DNA of 64,000 bases from JAJRPT01 sp964465945 (lineage in GTDB: Bacteria > Bacteroidota > Ignavibacteria > Kapaibacteriales > UBA2268), in the NCBI GenBank assembly GCA_964465945.1, contig CAYXMM010000011.1, positions 24,302-88,301 of the forward strand. The letters run 5' to 3'. A model generated the notes under the pieces. That model made no database searches, was not told the origin of the DNA, and saw only the letters and a list, made by a program, of their open reading frames with translations. Position 1 is the stretch's first letter, and each line of letters begins with the position of its first letter. Positions 45,591 through 54,450 of this stretch are shown here, one piece after another. A program made the position numbers and the translations under genes.

Positions 45591-46748
45591 TTAAAAGAAA
45601 GGAAAGAGTTTTACAATTATGATAAAAGCAATTAAAATTTGGAATACATATTTGCTAACTTTGTATTTTTTTAGTAGGAAATCAATCATATATACTGACA
45701 ATAGGGTAAGGGAAACTACTAGAAAGACAAGTAGCAAAGTTTTGCTTAAATCAAATATGTTTAGCTTAAAGTATCCTTGGAATGCGGGGGTGTATAGAAA
45801 GAAATTATAGATGAAATATAGGTGTATAACATAAACTAATAATGATCTTTTTCCGAACATTAAGACAATGTGTTTTTTGGTTAGTAATTCATCAATAAAG
45901 CTTGCGATAAATATGTATACAAATGTAATGGATAATCTAAAAAGTATTAAACCAATAGATAGTCTATCCATATATAAAATGGATTGAAAGAAACTGCCTT
46001 CATAACTATGTTGTAAATAGAAGATTATGAATATTGTAGTTGCTAATATAAGTGACGATATTCTGATATAAGATTTATGTTCATATTTAGTTTTCTTTAA
46101 CATTAGTCCAAAAACAATTCCAGCAAAGAAGTATGCTGCTGTTGGAAAAATTGGGAAAATTGAGCCGTAATTAAAAGTAAAATAAGAAGCAAAGAATGGG
46201 TGTATACCTTCGTATAATTTATAACTTTCAATTAAATGCCCACCAAAGCTGAATATTAATATAAGAAATCCTGAAACAATTAGATGTGCAATTTCACTTT
46301 TGATGAATTTCATTAAAATGACGTTCATTATTAAACAAACGCCAATTAGTTGAAGGATATTAACTTCAAATAATCGTAAAAGACGCTGGTCGCTCATTAC
46401 AAGCATATCCATTAATGAGCCAGGTAAATGTAAAAGTAGTGAGAGAATAACTAATGAAATACCGAGGATAATTCGTTTACGAAAAGTTTTTTTATGAATA
46501 TTCCCAAATTCATCTCTTTTATTTGCGAAGATTTGGACAGCGCCTGACACGACTAAAAAGACGGGTGCAGTAAATCCCCTATTTAGTTCCCAAAGTAGCC
46601 ACCAGAATGAGCCAGTGTGAATAGTAGTTGTGTCTAAAAAAGCATAGATTGTGTGACCTTGCATCATTAAAACCATAGCAATAAAACGGGTTAAATCAAA
46701 GATAGTAATCCGTTTTTTTGGTTTTTCTATGATGTGGTCTTTTGTCAT
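45591..46748 (-). CDS. DUF1624/HGSNAT-like membrane acyltransferase
   Basis: The 385 residues hold about 10 membrane helices. The N-terminus has the acyltransferase signature F-D-L-T-R-F-I-A-M-V-L-M-M-Q-G-H, then F-T-A-P-V-F-L-V-V-S-G-A. This places it with the heparan-alpha-glucosaminide N-acetyltransferase/DUF1624 group, which moves acetyl groups across the membrane onto sugars. The glycan target is unknown. It starts one base after the dnaQ-like gene stop and is the last gene of that run. Confidence 0.82.
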   Translation of the reverse strand: MTKDHIIEKPKKRITIFDLTRFIAMVLMMQGHTIYAFLDTTTIHTGSFWWLLWELNRGFTAPVFLVVSGAVQIFANKRDEFGNIHKKTFRKRIILGISLVILSLLLHLPGSLMDMLVMSDQRLLRLFEVNILQLIGVCLIMNVILMKFIKSEIAHLIVSGFLILIFSFGGHLIESYKLYEGIHPFFASYFTFNYGSIFPIFPTAAYFFAGIVFGLMLKKTKYEHKSYIRISSLILATTIFIIFYLQHSYEGSFFQSILYMDRLSIGLILFRLSITFVYIFIASFIDELLTKKHIVLMFGKRSLLVYVIHLYFIYNFFLYTPAFQGYFKLNIFDLSKTLLLVFLVVSLTLLSVYMIDFLLKKYKVSKYVFQILIAFIIIVKLFPFF

Positions 46749-46749
46749 A

Positions 46750-47397
46750 TTAAAATAATGTTAAACCACTATCGACTTGCTCTTCTTCTTTAATTTCTTC
46801 TCTTTTTAAAATTGGATTTTCAGGGTCAATAACTTTTAAATCAACTAAGTCCCAGAATATTTTTGCTGTGTTTTGAATATCAATAAGAGCATTGTGGGCA
46901 TCTTTAAATGCTTCGCCATAAAGTTTTCTGCTTAGGTCGGCTAGACTTGGGAATTTATATCCTCCTCTTGTACTTGGTAATTTTAAGTAATCTACAGTCG
47001 ATTCCATTGTGCAGATTTTCTTTTTATTTGGTAGAGAGCTTGTGATAAATTCGCGTAAGAATTCTGCGCTTAAGACTTTATCATCGAAGTTGATATTATG
47101 TGCGATGATGTAATCAGACTTATCAATAATTGCATTAAATATATTTAAAACTTTTTTCAATGGTGCGCCAAATTTAATTGCATCATCATTGTAAATTTTA
47201 TGAATGCGAGATACCTCAGCAGGAATGGAAAAACCATCTGGTTTAATTATATAATCACCTTGTGAAATTAATTTTCTATTAATATCATATTCAACCCACG
47301 CAATTTGAACTATTCGGGGCCAATTACTTAAATCTTTAATTGGGGCATTCCAATCTCTTGGAAGTCCAGTTGTTTCTGTGTCAAAAAATAAATACAT
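46750..47397 (-). CDS. DnaQ-like 3'-5' exonuclease
   Basis: The 215 residues show the DEDDh exonuclease motifs: F-D6-T-E8-T-T-G-L (Exo I), H-N-I-N-F-D-D-K-V-L (Exo II), and the H-N-A-L-I-D of Exo III, where His and Asp complete the site. It could act as a proofreading subunit or as a stand-alone nuclease in DNA repair or RNA turnover. No polymerase lies nearby. It is 6 bp downstream of the OmpA-like gene. Confidence 0.87.
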   Translation of the reverse strand: MYLFFDTETTGLPRDWNAPIKDLSNWPRIVQIAWVEYDINRKLISQGDYIIKPDGFSIPAEVSRIHKIYNDDAIKFGAPLKKVLNIFNAIIDKSDYIIAHNINFDDKVLSAEFLREFITSSLPNKKKICTMESTVDYLKLPSTRGGYKFPSLADLSRKLYGEAFKDAHNALIDIQNTAKIFWDLVDLKVIDPENPILKREEIKEEEQVDSGLTLF

Positions 47398-47403
47398 TAG
47401 TTC

Positions 47404-48075
47404 TTATAAATTATTAACTACTAAATAAATTGAACCCTTATATCTTTTACCTTTTGCTTGTTTGCCTTGAGGTGGTAAATTTTGAGGGTCATAAACTGCT
47501 TTTGAATCTATGTTTAGCTCTGCTCTAACTCTATTATTTTGAAAATACTTTTTTAATTCTTCTGCTCTTTGCATAGTTACTGTGTTGTTTCCTTCTTTTT
47601 CTGGATAAACTTCAATAGTAAATTTTGCTCGTGGGTTAGAACGTAATATTTTTACATAATCATCTAAAAACAAGTCAGAGCCAGGTCTTATTTTGCTACT
47701 TCTTGTATCAAATGGAATGACTTTGAAAGCTAATTTAGCTCCTGCTTCCATAATTTTCATTTCGACATCTTTTGAAAGTTCGCTATATTTGTCAGTGTTT
47801 GGGACATTAATTTCGAAAGTGTTTTCGAAATACCCTTTTGAGTCAATAGTAATGTGATATGTTTCACCAGGTTTCAACCCTGTAATAAAGTATTTACCAT
47901 TGCAACGAGTTTTGTTGATTGTTTCACCTTTATCATTAGTAACAATTACGTTTCCGTTAACAGGAGCATTGTCTACATTTTTAACGACCCCAGTAACTGA
48001 CACAACTGTTTCCATATATTGCGCTTGCAATGAAAAAGTTATCAAAAAAATTATTAAGAATAGGTAAAATTTCAT
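47404..48075 (-). CDS. Secreted protein with carboxypeptidase-like and OmpA-like domains
   Basis: The 223 residues start with a signal peptide (1-18, ending LQAQ). A carboxypeptidase-regulatory-like sandwich follows (about 24-110: V-T-G-V-V-K-N-V-D-N-A-P-V, I-T-G-L-K-P-G-E-T-Y), then a C-terminal OmpA-like part with D-T-R-S-S-K-I-R-P-G-S and M-Q-R-A-E-E-L-K-K-Y-F. It probably tethers the outer membrane or a surface complex to peptidoglycan. The OmpA D-x10-R binding pattern is weak, so wall binding is uncertain. Confidence 0.72.
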   Translation of the reverse strand: MKFYLFLIIFLITFSLQAQYMETVVSVTGVVKNVDNAPVNGNVIVTNDKGETINKTRCNGKYFITGLKPGETYHITIDSKGYFENTFEINVPNTDKYSELSKDVEMKIMEAGAKLAFKVIPFDTRSSKIRPGSDLFLDDYVKILRSNPRAKFTIEVYPEKEGNNTVTMQRAEELKKYFQNNRVRAELNIDSKAVYDPQNLPPQGKQAKGKRYKGSIYLVVNNL

Positions 48076-48109
48076 TTGACCCCCGTAATTATAAATAAAA
48101 ATATATTTT

Positions 48110-49318
48110 CTAAGCGTTAAGTTCTTTATTTTCTTTAAATACTATGGCTTTCCAAAAGGCAATATTTAAAAATAGTATAGAGATTGAAAGTAAAAGCACA
48201 CTAATAAAATTAGCCATATACATATTTTTAATTTCTAATATACTCAAAGAATTAATAAATAAGAACAATTCGCTGTTTAGAAATACAATTACAAAAATAA
48301 TAATATATTTCATAAAACTTGCACTTTTAATTATATAAATGTTAATCAAGTAGAGTAACAAGGGAGTGATTACACCTAAGAAATTCAAATGAAGAAATAA
48401 AATGATTAAAGGACGATTGCTATAAACTGCATTTGGAATGATAGGTGCTACGACTTGGCTTATCAATCTTGTAATAAATAATATAATTACCATAATTGCC
48501 ACGTAGCGACCAAGTTTGAAATCAAATTTTGGGGAAATGTGCTTACTTAATACGAATAGTTTAATAATTAAGAATAATTGAAGAGCCGAGCCAATAAATG
48601 CTATTATGTTTATAATGATATTTGGTTTTGAGAATAAAATTGATAGAGCGTAAGTCAGGATTATAGAGATTAGAAATAAATTTATATAGTTTTTTGGTAG
48701 AATAATTTTTAAGCTAATTTTATCCCAATAATTAATTAAAAACCCTAATATAGCAAGTAAAAAGAAGCCATTATATTGAAAATGTAAATAAAAATATATT
48801 GAACTATAATATAAATCAGAATATTTATAACCCATTGCTGATATTGGACCTAACATTATTGTTCCGAGATAGGAAATTGACATTAAGATATACCCAATTT
48901 TCAAAAGATATGTTCCTGGTAATGACTTGTCTGCATTTTTAATAAATCTCACGGCGAAATGAACAGTAGAGTATGCGTGAAGAGATAGAAAAGTAATTGC
49001 AAGTACTTTATAGCCCCAAATAAGTAAAGAACTTGCTATCATAATAGTAGCAAATTGAAATAAAAGAAAAAAAAGTTTATAGTTTAGAAATTTACAATTT
49101 TCAAGGACATTTGGGTATTGCTTTAATGTGATAATGTATATTATATTAAAAATCCACCCAAGAAAAGCAATATGAGAATGAGTTTGTAATAATCGTTCGT
49201 AATTCCAAACAATCTCACCCTCATAAAGCGGAATGTATCTCAATAAAACACCAAAGCAACTAACTACGAAAAAGAAGAAAAGAGATACCTTAGTGTAATT
49301 TTCTAAATCCTTTTTCAT
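48110..49318 (-). CDS. Twelve-helix membrane protein linked to Ric (heme-copper-oxidase-like)
   Basis: The 402 residues contain about 12 hydrophobic helices, with His in conserved helix positions such as L-L-Q-T-H-S-H-I-A-F-L-G-W and F-Y-L-H-F-Q-Y-N-G. The pattern recalls the subunit I fold of heme-copper oxidases/NO reductases and the NnrS group, but the full catalytic His set for CuB is not evident. Its ATG overlaps the ric stop by one base, so it is translationally coupled to a protein that repairs nitric-oxide damage. A heme protein handling NO is a reasonable inference. Confidence 0.65.
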   Translation of the reverse strand: MKKDLENYTKVSLFFFFVVSCFGVLLRYIPLYEGEIVWNYERLLQTHSHIAFLGWIFNIIYIITLKQYPNVLENCKFLNYKLFFLLFQFATIMIASSLLIWGYKVLAITFLSLHAYSTVHFAVRFIKNADKSLPGTYLLKIGYILMSISYLGTIMLGPISAMGYKYSDLYYSSIYFYLHFQYNGFFLLAILGFLINYWDKISLKIILPKNYINLFLISIILTYALSILFSKPNIIINIIAFIGSALQLFLIIKLFVLSKHISPKFDFKLGRYVAIMVIILFITRLISQVVAPIIPNAVYSNRPLIILFLHLNFLGVITPLLLYLINIYIIKSASFMKYIIIFVIVFLNSELFLFINSLSILEIKNMYMANFISVLLLSISILFLNIAFWKAIVFKENKELNA

Positions 49319-50034
49319 TAAGCAATGAATTCAATTCTTTTTTCGATTTCTATCGCTCTTGGAAATAGAATGTTATTTTCTTTATGTATATGTTGAAATA
49401 AATCATCTTGAAACTCTTTTAACTTACTATACAAGTATTTATATGAATTGCAAGCATCAGCTGGCGGAGTGTAATTATTTGTTAGTCTTTCAATTTTTTC
49501 AAATCTTTCACCTTCATCTGCGTGGTCTTTCATCATTCTTGCAATAGGATTATTCACAGTTACAAAGTGAGGTCTTGGAATTTGGTTTCCTTCTTTGTCC
49601 GCCTTTGTAATGAGGTTAATAAATGGAAACAATACATTTTCTTCCCTTTGCATGTGCATATTAAATTCATTTACACTATCGAAGTATAAGTATTTTATTT
49701 CTTTCAGTTCGGGGTGGGCTTCGCCATGGACTTCATAAACCTTTTTCACCAAAGGAGAAAGTATTTCGAAAGATTCTTTGACATATTTATGATGAGTATT
49801 TACAATATTGTCAATTAATTCAGCGTTCGAGAGATTAGAAAAATCTCCTTTATCATTTTCATTTAGAATTTCTTGAATTTGTTTAAGAATTTCTTCTTCA
49901 TTTAATTCTTTTTCTTTGACTACGTCAGAAAGTAATAAATTACCTTTACAACAAAAATCAATTTTATTTTTTGCAAATATATCCGCTGTTTTAATATTTT
50001 TTGCTACTATTTCGCCTACTGTCATATTTAACAT
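49318..50034 (-). CDS. ric: Di-iron protein for iron-sulfur cluster repair (Ric/ScdA/YtfE)
   Basis: The 238 residues have the N-terminal ScdA domain with D-F-C28-C29-K-G-N and a hemerythrin-like di-iron domain whose His/Glu ligands appear in N-T-H-H-K-Y, H-M-Q-R-E-E-N-V-L-F-P, M-K-D-H-A-D-E-G and H-I-H-K-E-N-N-I-L-F-P. Ric repairs iron-sulfur clusters damaged by nitric oxide or peroxide. AGAGGA precedes the first ATG; a second ATG lies three codons in. It is coupled to the 12-helix membrane protein, pointing to a nitrosative-stress unit. Confidence 0.93.
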   Translation of the reverse strand: MLNMTVGEIVAKNIKTADIFAKNKIDFCCKGNLLLSDVVKEKELNEEEILKQIQEILNENDKGDFSNLSNAELIDNIVNTHHKYVKESFEILSPLVKKVYEVHGEAHPELKEIKYLYFDSVNEFNMHMQREENVLFPFINLITKADKEGNQIPRPHFVTVNNPIARMMKDHADEGERFEKIERLTNNYTPPADACNSYKYLYSKLKEFQDDLFQHIHKENNILFPRAIEIEKRIEFIA

Positions 50035-50141
50035 ATTGAAAATCCTCTTTTTTAATTAAGACCAAATTAATCGGTTTTATTTGTTATTAAAGACTATTTT
50101 ATCTTAATTATATTGTAAAAAAAAAAAATAAATTTAAAATT

Positions 50142-51320
50142 TTATAAAGAAATAGCCCCTAAACGAACTTTTCTTCTTGCTCCAGTTGCTGAGGGTAAGT
50201 TCCCATACATTCCGCCGATACTACGCCAAGCAATGTAAGCAAAGCCAATTGCTTCTTTTAAATCACCATTAATTCCAATAGTATCAATCATTTGTATTTC
50301 ATGATTAGATAAATATTTCTTTAATTGCCTTACTAATTCTGTATTTTTCCTGCCACCACCTGAGATATAAATTTTAGCATTAGTACTTATAAAATTATTT
50401 ATTGCATCTGAAATAGTTTTTGCTGTAAAATTACATAAAGTAGAAACGAAATCTTCATTGCTAATCTTCAATTCTTCTTTATACTCAATGATTTTATTAA
50501 AATATTCATCATTAAATTTCTCACGTCCTGTAGATTTGGGAGGTGGAGTTTTGAAAAATGTATCAGTTAGCAAATAGTTTAATAGCTCTATTTTAACATT
50601 CCCCGATTTTGCTATTTCACCATCTTTGTCATATTTTTTTCCAAAGAATTGGTTAACAGCTAAGTCAATTAGCATATTGCCTGGACCAGTATCAAAGCCA
50701 GTGATTTTCTCGTCATTTGCTTGCTTTGGAATATAGGTTAGATTAGAAATTCCTCCGATATTAAGGGCTATCACGTCTGTTGAAACATCTTTGAGAAAAT
50801 GATAGTCAAAAATTGGGATTAATGGAGCGCCATTTCCTCCTAACGCAATATCATTTGCTCGGAAATCATAGACTACTGGAATTTCTAAAATACTTGAAAG
50901 TGTTGTCCCTGAAACGGATTGATAAGTATGAGATAAATCAAAATTAAATAAGTTTTCTTTTTTTGGTTCGTGCCAAAGAGTTTGTCCGTGAACTGAAATG
51001 GCATCAATTTTATCTTTAATTTCAAATTCTTTAATTAAAGTTTTAATTGCTTCTGCAATTAGATTTGAGTATGCAACTTGAAATAAAGAGTAGTCTGCAA
51101 TTCTATTTTTCTTGTTGATTAATTTAAGGACGTGGTTTCTATATTTTACAGGAAATTTATATTCTCTCCCAGCGACTAAATTAAAAGAGTGTTCTCCCCT
51201 GTTGTTATTTTCAAACTTCACAAAAGCAATATCAATAGAATCAAGTGAGGTGCCTGTCATCACACCGCAAATAAGACGTGGCTTAACAAACCAAATTTTG
51301 CTATTTAGTAAATCACCCAT
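50142..51320 (-). CDS. anmK: Anhydro-N-acetylmuramic acid kinase
   Basis: AnmK phosphorylates and opens 1,6-anhydro-MurNAc released from peptidoglycan, returning it to metabolism as MurNAc-6-phosphate. The 392 residues contain M-T-G-T-S-L-D-S-I-D near the N-terminus, S-V-H-G-Q-T-L-W-H, A-N-D-I-A-L-G-G-N-G-A-P-L, G-F-D-T-G-P-G-N-M-L-I-D and S-G-G-G-R-K-N. Its ATG overlaps the ychF stop by one base. Confidence 0.95.
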   Translation of the reverse strand: MGDLLNSKIWFVKPRLICGVMTGTSLDSIDIAFVKFENNNRGEHSFNLVAGREYKFPVKYRNHVLKLINKKNRIADYSLFQVAYSNLIAEAIKTLIKEFEIKDKIDAISVHGQTLWHEPKKENLFNFDLSHTYQSVSGTTLSSILEIPVVYDFRANDIALGGNGAPLIPIFDYHFLKDVSTDVIALNIGGISNLTYIPKQANDEKITGFDTGPGNMLIDLAVNQFFGKKYDKDGEIAKSGNVKIELLNYLLTDTFFKTPPPKSTGREKFNDEYFNKIIEYKEELKISNEDFVSTLCNFTAKTISDAINNFISTNAKIYISGGGRKNTELVRQLKKYLSNHEIQMIDTIGINGDLKEAIGFAYIAWRSIGGMYGNLPSATGARRKVRLGAISL

Positions 51321-52429
51321 TAAACATTAAATCTAAAATGACAGACGTCTCCGTCTTTAACAATATATTCTTTACCTTCAATTCTTAATTTACCAGCATC
51401 TTTAATTCCTTGTTCACTTCCAAACTTAAATAAATCTTCGCAATGATAAACTTCTGCTTTGATAAACCCACGTTCAAAATCTGTGTGAATAACTCCTGCT
51501 GCTTGTGGTGCAGTTGAACCTTCTTTAAAAGTCCATGCTCTAACTTCTTTTTCACCTGCTGTGAAGTAAGTTTTTAAATTTAAAATATCATAACCCTTTT
51601 TGACAAGTTTATCAAGTCCAGATTCCTCTAAGCCCAAGTCTTTTAAGAACTCTGCTTTTTCTTCTGGAGTGTCTAATTTAGAAATTTCGGCTTCCATTTG
51701 AGCAGATATGACAACTACTTCGGAACCGTTATCGGCAGCAATTTTCTTTACAATTTCAACGTATTGATTATCACTATTAATGCTATTTTCATCAACATTA
51801 CAACAATAAACTTGTTTCTTTAATGTTATAAGATGTAAATCTCTTATTAACTCTAATTCTTCAGGTTCAAGTTCTAACATTCTTGCTGGTTTTCCTGCAC
51901 CAAGGCAATCAGAGAGTTTTTCAAGAATTGGTTCTTGTTCTTTAGCTTTTTCGGCTACTTTTTTGTCTTGAGAGCGAATAAATTTTTGATTTTTATCTTT
52001 TCTTGAAAGCACTGATTCGTAATCAGCATAAGCAAGTTCTGTTTCAATGGTGTCAATATCGCGTTTTGGGTCAATATTTCCTTCCACGTGAATAATATTA
52101 TCGTCGTCAAAGCATCTAACTACATGAACTATAGCTCCTACTTGTCTAATATTGCCTAAGAATTTATTTCCTAATCCCTCGCCTTTTGAAGCGCCTTTTA
52201 CAAGACCTGCTATATCAACAAATTCAACGATAGTTGGAATTGTTTTTTGCGGTTTAATAAATTGAGTAATTTTCTTTAACCTAATATCTGGGACTTCAAC
52301 AATTCCGACGTTTGGCTCGATAGTGCAAAAAGGATAGTTAGCAGCTTCGGCTGGAGCAGAAGTAATTGCTTGAAATAAAGTAGATTTTCCGACATTTGGG
52401 AGACCAACAATTCCGCAGTTCAATGACAT
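51320..52429 (-). CDS. ychF: Redox-regulated ATPase/GTPase YchF
   Basis: The 369-residue Obg-family protein has Walker A G-L-P-N-V-G-K-S-T-L-F, F-V-D-I-A-G-L-V-K-G-A-S-K-G-E-G-L-G-N, a helical insert (130-190), the ATP-preferring N-x-x-E-type variant in place of NKxD, and a C-terminal TGS domain with T-F-K-E-G and I-V-K-D-G-D. YchF associates with ribosomes and stress responses. It is upstream of anmK and translationally coupled to it. Confidence 0.95.
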   Translation of the reverse strand: MSLNCGIVGLPNVGKSTLFQAITSAPAEAANYPFCTIEPNVGIVEVPDIRLKKITQFIKPQKTIPTIVEFVDIAGLVKGASKGEGLGNKFLGNIRQVGAIVHVVRCFDDDNIIHVEGNIDPKRDIDTIETELAYADYESVLSRKDKNQKFIRSQDKKVAEKAKEQEPILEKLSDCLGAGKPARMLELEPEELELIRDLHLITLKKQVYCCNVDENSINSDNQYVEIVKKIAADNGSEVVVISAQMEAEISKLDTPEEKAEFLKDLGLEESGLDKLVKKGYDILNLKTYFTAGEKEVRAWTFKEGSTAPQAAGVIHTDFERGFIKAEVYHCEDLFKFGSEQGIKDAGKLRIEGKEYIVKDGDVCHFRFNV

Positions 52430-52540
52430 ATTAATTCAATATTATAATTTATAAAACTGCAAAATTAAGATATTTTTGTCTATCACTCAAATATAATAAT
52501 TTATATATCAAATATGATTATGATTTGTTAGGATTGAGAA

Positions 52541-53941
52541 TTAATGACCAGATTTTTTCACACGATAATTGCTTACTTCTATATTGTATTTTCTAATTTT
52601 ACTATGCAGTGTTTCACGTGACACTCCTAGTTTTGCGGCTGCTTTTGAAACATTTCCATTTGTTAAAGAAAGAGTAGCTTCGACTTTCTTTTTATCTACT
52701 TCTTCAATATCTTCTTTTAATGTTCTGATATCTTCAAAACTAGATGAATGGTGAACTTTATTTCTGCTTTCGAGATGCAATGTTTTATGCAAATCAGCAA
52801 CTTCAATTACTTCTTTTTGGATAGTTTGCAGAGAAAGTTTTAAACTTGAAATTAATTCTCTTATATTACCAGACCAGTTTTGTTCTGTTAAATATTCAAT
52901 TGAAGATGGGGAGAAAACTTTTTGTTCAGAGAACATTTCGTTGTGTGATTTTAGATAATAATCGCATATATCTGGAATATCTTCTTTCCTTTCTCTCAAA
53001 GGTCTTAAATGTATTTCACATTCGCGAAGACGATGATATAGCTGCTCTCGGTATTTATTATCTTTTATTGCGTTTAACAAATTTTTATCTGTTGCAGAAA
53101 TGAATCTAATATCAATAGTTTCAGTTTCAATTGCACCAACTCTTCTAATTGTCCTGTCTTCAATTGGTAAGAGTAAATTTGATTGGAGTTCAATTGGTAA
53201 ATCACCAATTTCGTCTAAAAATAGTGTTCCTTTGTTTGCTTGGTGGAAAAGTCCTTTTTTGTTATCAATCGCTCCAGAGAATGATCCTTTAATATGTCCG
53301 AAGAGTTCGGATTGGAAAAGGTCGTGAGGAATATTGGGGATATCAACGGTAACAAATGCTTGTCGACTTCTACGGCTGATACTATGTAATGCTTTTGCAA
53401 CAAGTTTTTTCCCAGTTCCAGTTTCACCTGTAATTAAAACATTTAGTTCGGTTCTACCAAATCTTATTATGTTATCACCAAGTTCGACCATAGTTTTACT
53501 TGAACCAATAATTCCATTTGCAGTTAAGAACTTTTGAATTTCTTGAGCTTCGATATTGTCTTTGTCGTTAAGACCAATAACTGAATTAATAACTTCAAAG
53601 ATTTTGTCTTTTGAAATTAGGGATTTTTCAATAAAATTAGATGCTCCAAATTTTGTGGCTTTAACAGCAGTTTCTATTGTGCCTTTGCCAGAAATCATAA
53701 TAGCTGGGATTTGAGGAAAGTTTTTACGACTAAAATCAAGAATATCAAGTCCATTTTTTTCTTCGCCTGGACCAAACTCAATGTCTAACAATAATAGAGC
53801 GATTTTGCTGTTATTATTTGATATATAATTTATAGTTGATTCTGGGTCATTAAAGGTGACGGTTTCGAAATTAAATGAATCTACAATTTCTGCAAGTGTA
53901 GAGCAGAAGTGTTTGTTATCATCAGCGATTAATATCTTCAT
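52541..53941 (-). CDS. NtrC-type response regulator with altered GAFTGA loop
   Basis: The 466 residues comprise a receiver domain (D53 in L-L-D-I-E-F-G-P-G), an AAA+ domain with Walker A G-E-T-G-T-G-K-K (171-178) and Walker B L-F-L-D-E (239-243), and a C-terminal Fis-type helix-turn-helix (about 420-456: A-A-A-K-L-G-V-S-R-E-T-L). The sigma-54 contact loop reads GSFSGA (218-223) rather than GAFTGA; Phe is kept but Thr is replaced by Ser. Sigma-54 activation is likely but may be altered. No kinase adjoins it. Confidence 0.9.
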   Translation of the reverse strand: MKILIADDNKHFCSTLAEIVDSFNFETVTFNDPESTINYISNNNSKIALLLLDIEFGPGEEKNGLDILDFSRKNFPQIPAIMISGKGTIETAVKATKFGASNFIEKSLISKDKIFEVINSVIGLNDKDNIEAQEIQKFLTANGIIGSSKTMVELGDNIIRFGRTELNVLITGETGTGKKLVAKALHSISRRSRQAFVTVDIPNIPHDLFQSELFGHIKGSFSGAIDNKKGLFHQANKGTLFLDEIGDLPIELQSNLLLPIEDRTIRRVGAIETETIDIRFISATDKNLLNAIKDNKYREQLYHRLRECEIHLRPLRERKEDIPDICDYYLKSHNEMFSEQKVFSPSSIEYLTEQNWSGNIRELISSLKLSLQTIQKEVIEVADLHKTLHLESRNKVHHSSSFEDIRTLKEDIEEVDKKKVEATLSLTNGNVSKAAAKLGVSRETLHSKIRKYNIEVSNYRVKKSGH

Positions 53942-53946
53942 AATTT

Positions 53947-54450
53947 TTAGTCTTTAAATTCAAAATTAAAATATGTTTTTTTACCATCTTGGTCAGATGG
54001 CAATGCTTTATTAAGTTTTTTAAAAATCTCTCTAAATCCTTTTGAGCCAATTGTTTCGTAGTTAGGGTTCCATATTGCTCTAAAATTATAGTTCATATCA
54101 GGGTTATCAAAAGTGATAAAAGCATTTGTGTCCGCTGGTACATTCAGAGTTTGTGTTTTGATAATTTCTTTGTTGATGCTGAAATATAAATCGCAATACT
54201 CTTCTTTGCTTAGGGTTAAAAGTAAAGATTCGTCAACTTTATTCTTATCAATAAGGAAGCACTGTCCTTTTGTATCTAGTTTAAATCCATATAGTTCTTT
54301 TGATTCAGCGATATAAAATCCCCACTTAATCTCAATGTTTTTGGACTTTTCGTTAATACAAGGATGATTGGTGTAAAAATCCTTTTTAAACAATGAGCAA
54401 GAGGAAATTAGAATCGCTAAAAAAATAAAATATATACTAGATCTCACCAT
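53947..54450 (-). CDS. Lipoprotein of unknown function
   Basis: I start at ATG 54450; an in-frame TTG lies two codons earlier. The gene begins inside the end of gltX (overlap 14 bp). The lipobox is I-S-S-C. The mature protein, about 150 residues, is beta-rich with K-W-G-F-Y and ends in F-N-F-E-F-K-D. I do not recognise the family. The lipoprotein at 59.0-59.5 kb also has W-G-F-Y after a similar lead, but the rest does not align, so relatedness is unproven. It lies between gltX and the NtrC-type gene in the same direction. Confidence 0.65.
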   Translation of the reverse strand: MVRSSIYFIFLAILISSCSLFKKDFYTNHPCINEKSKNIEIKWGFYIAESKELYGFKLDTKGQCFLIDKNKVDESLLLTLSKEEYCDLYFSINKEIIKTQTLNVPADTNAFITFDNPDMNYNFRAIWNPNYETIGSKGFREIFKKLNKALPSDQDGKKTYFNFEFKD

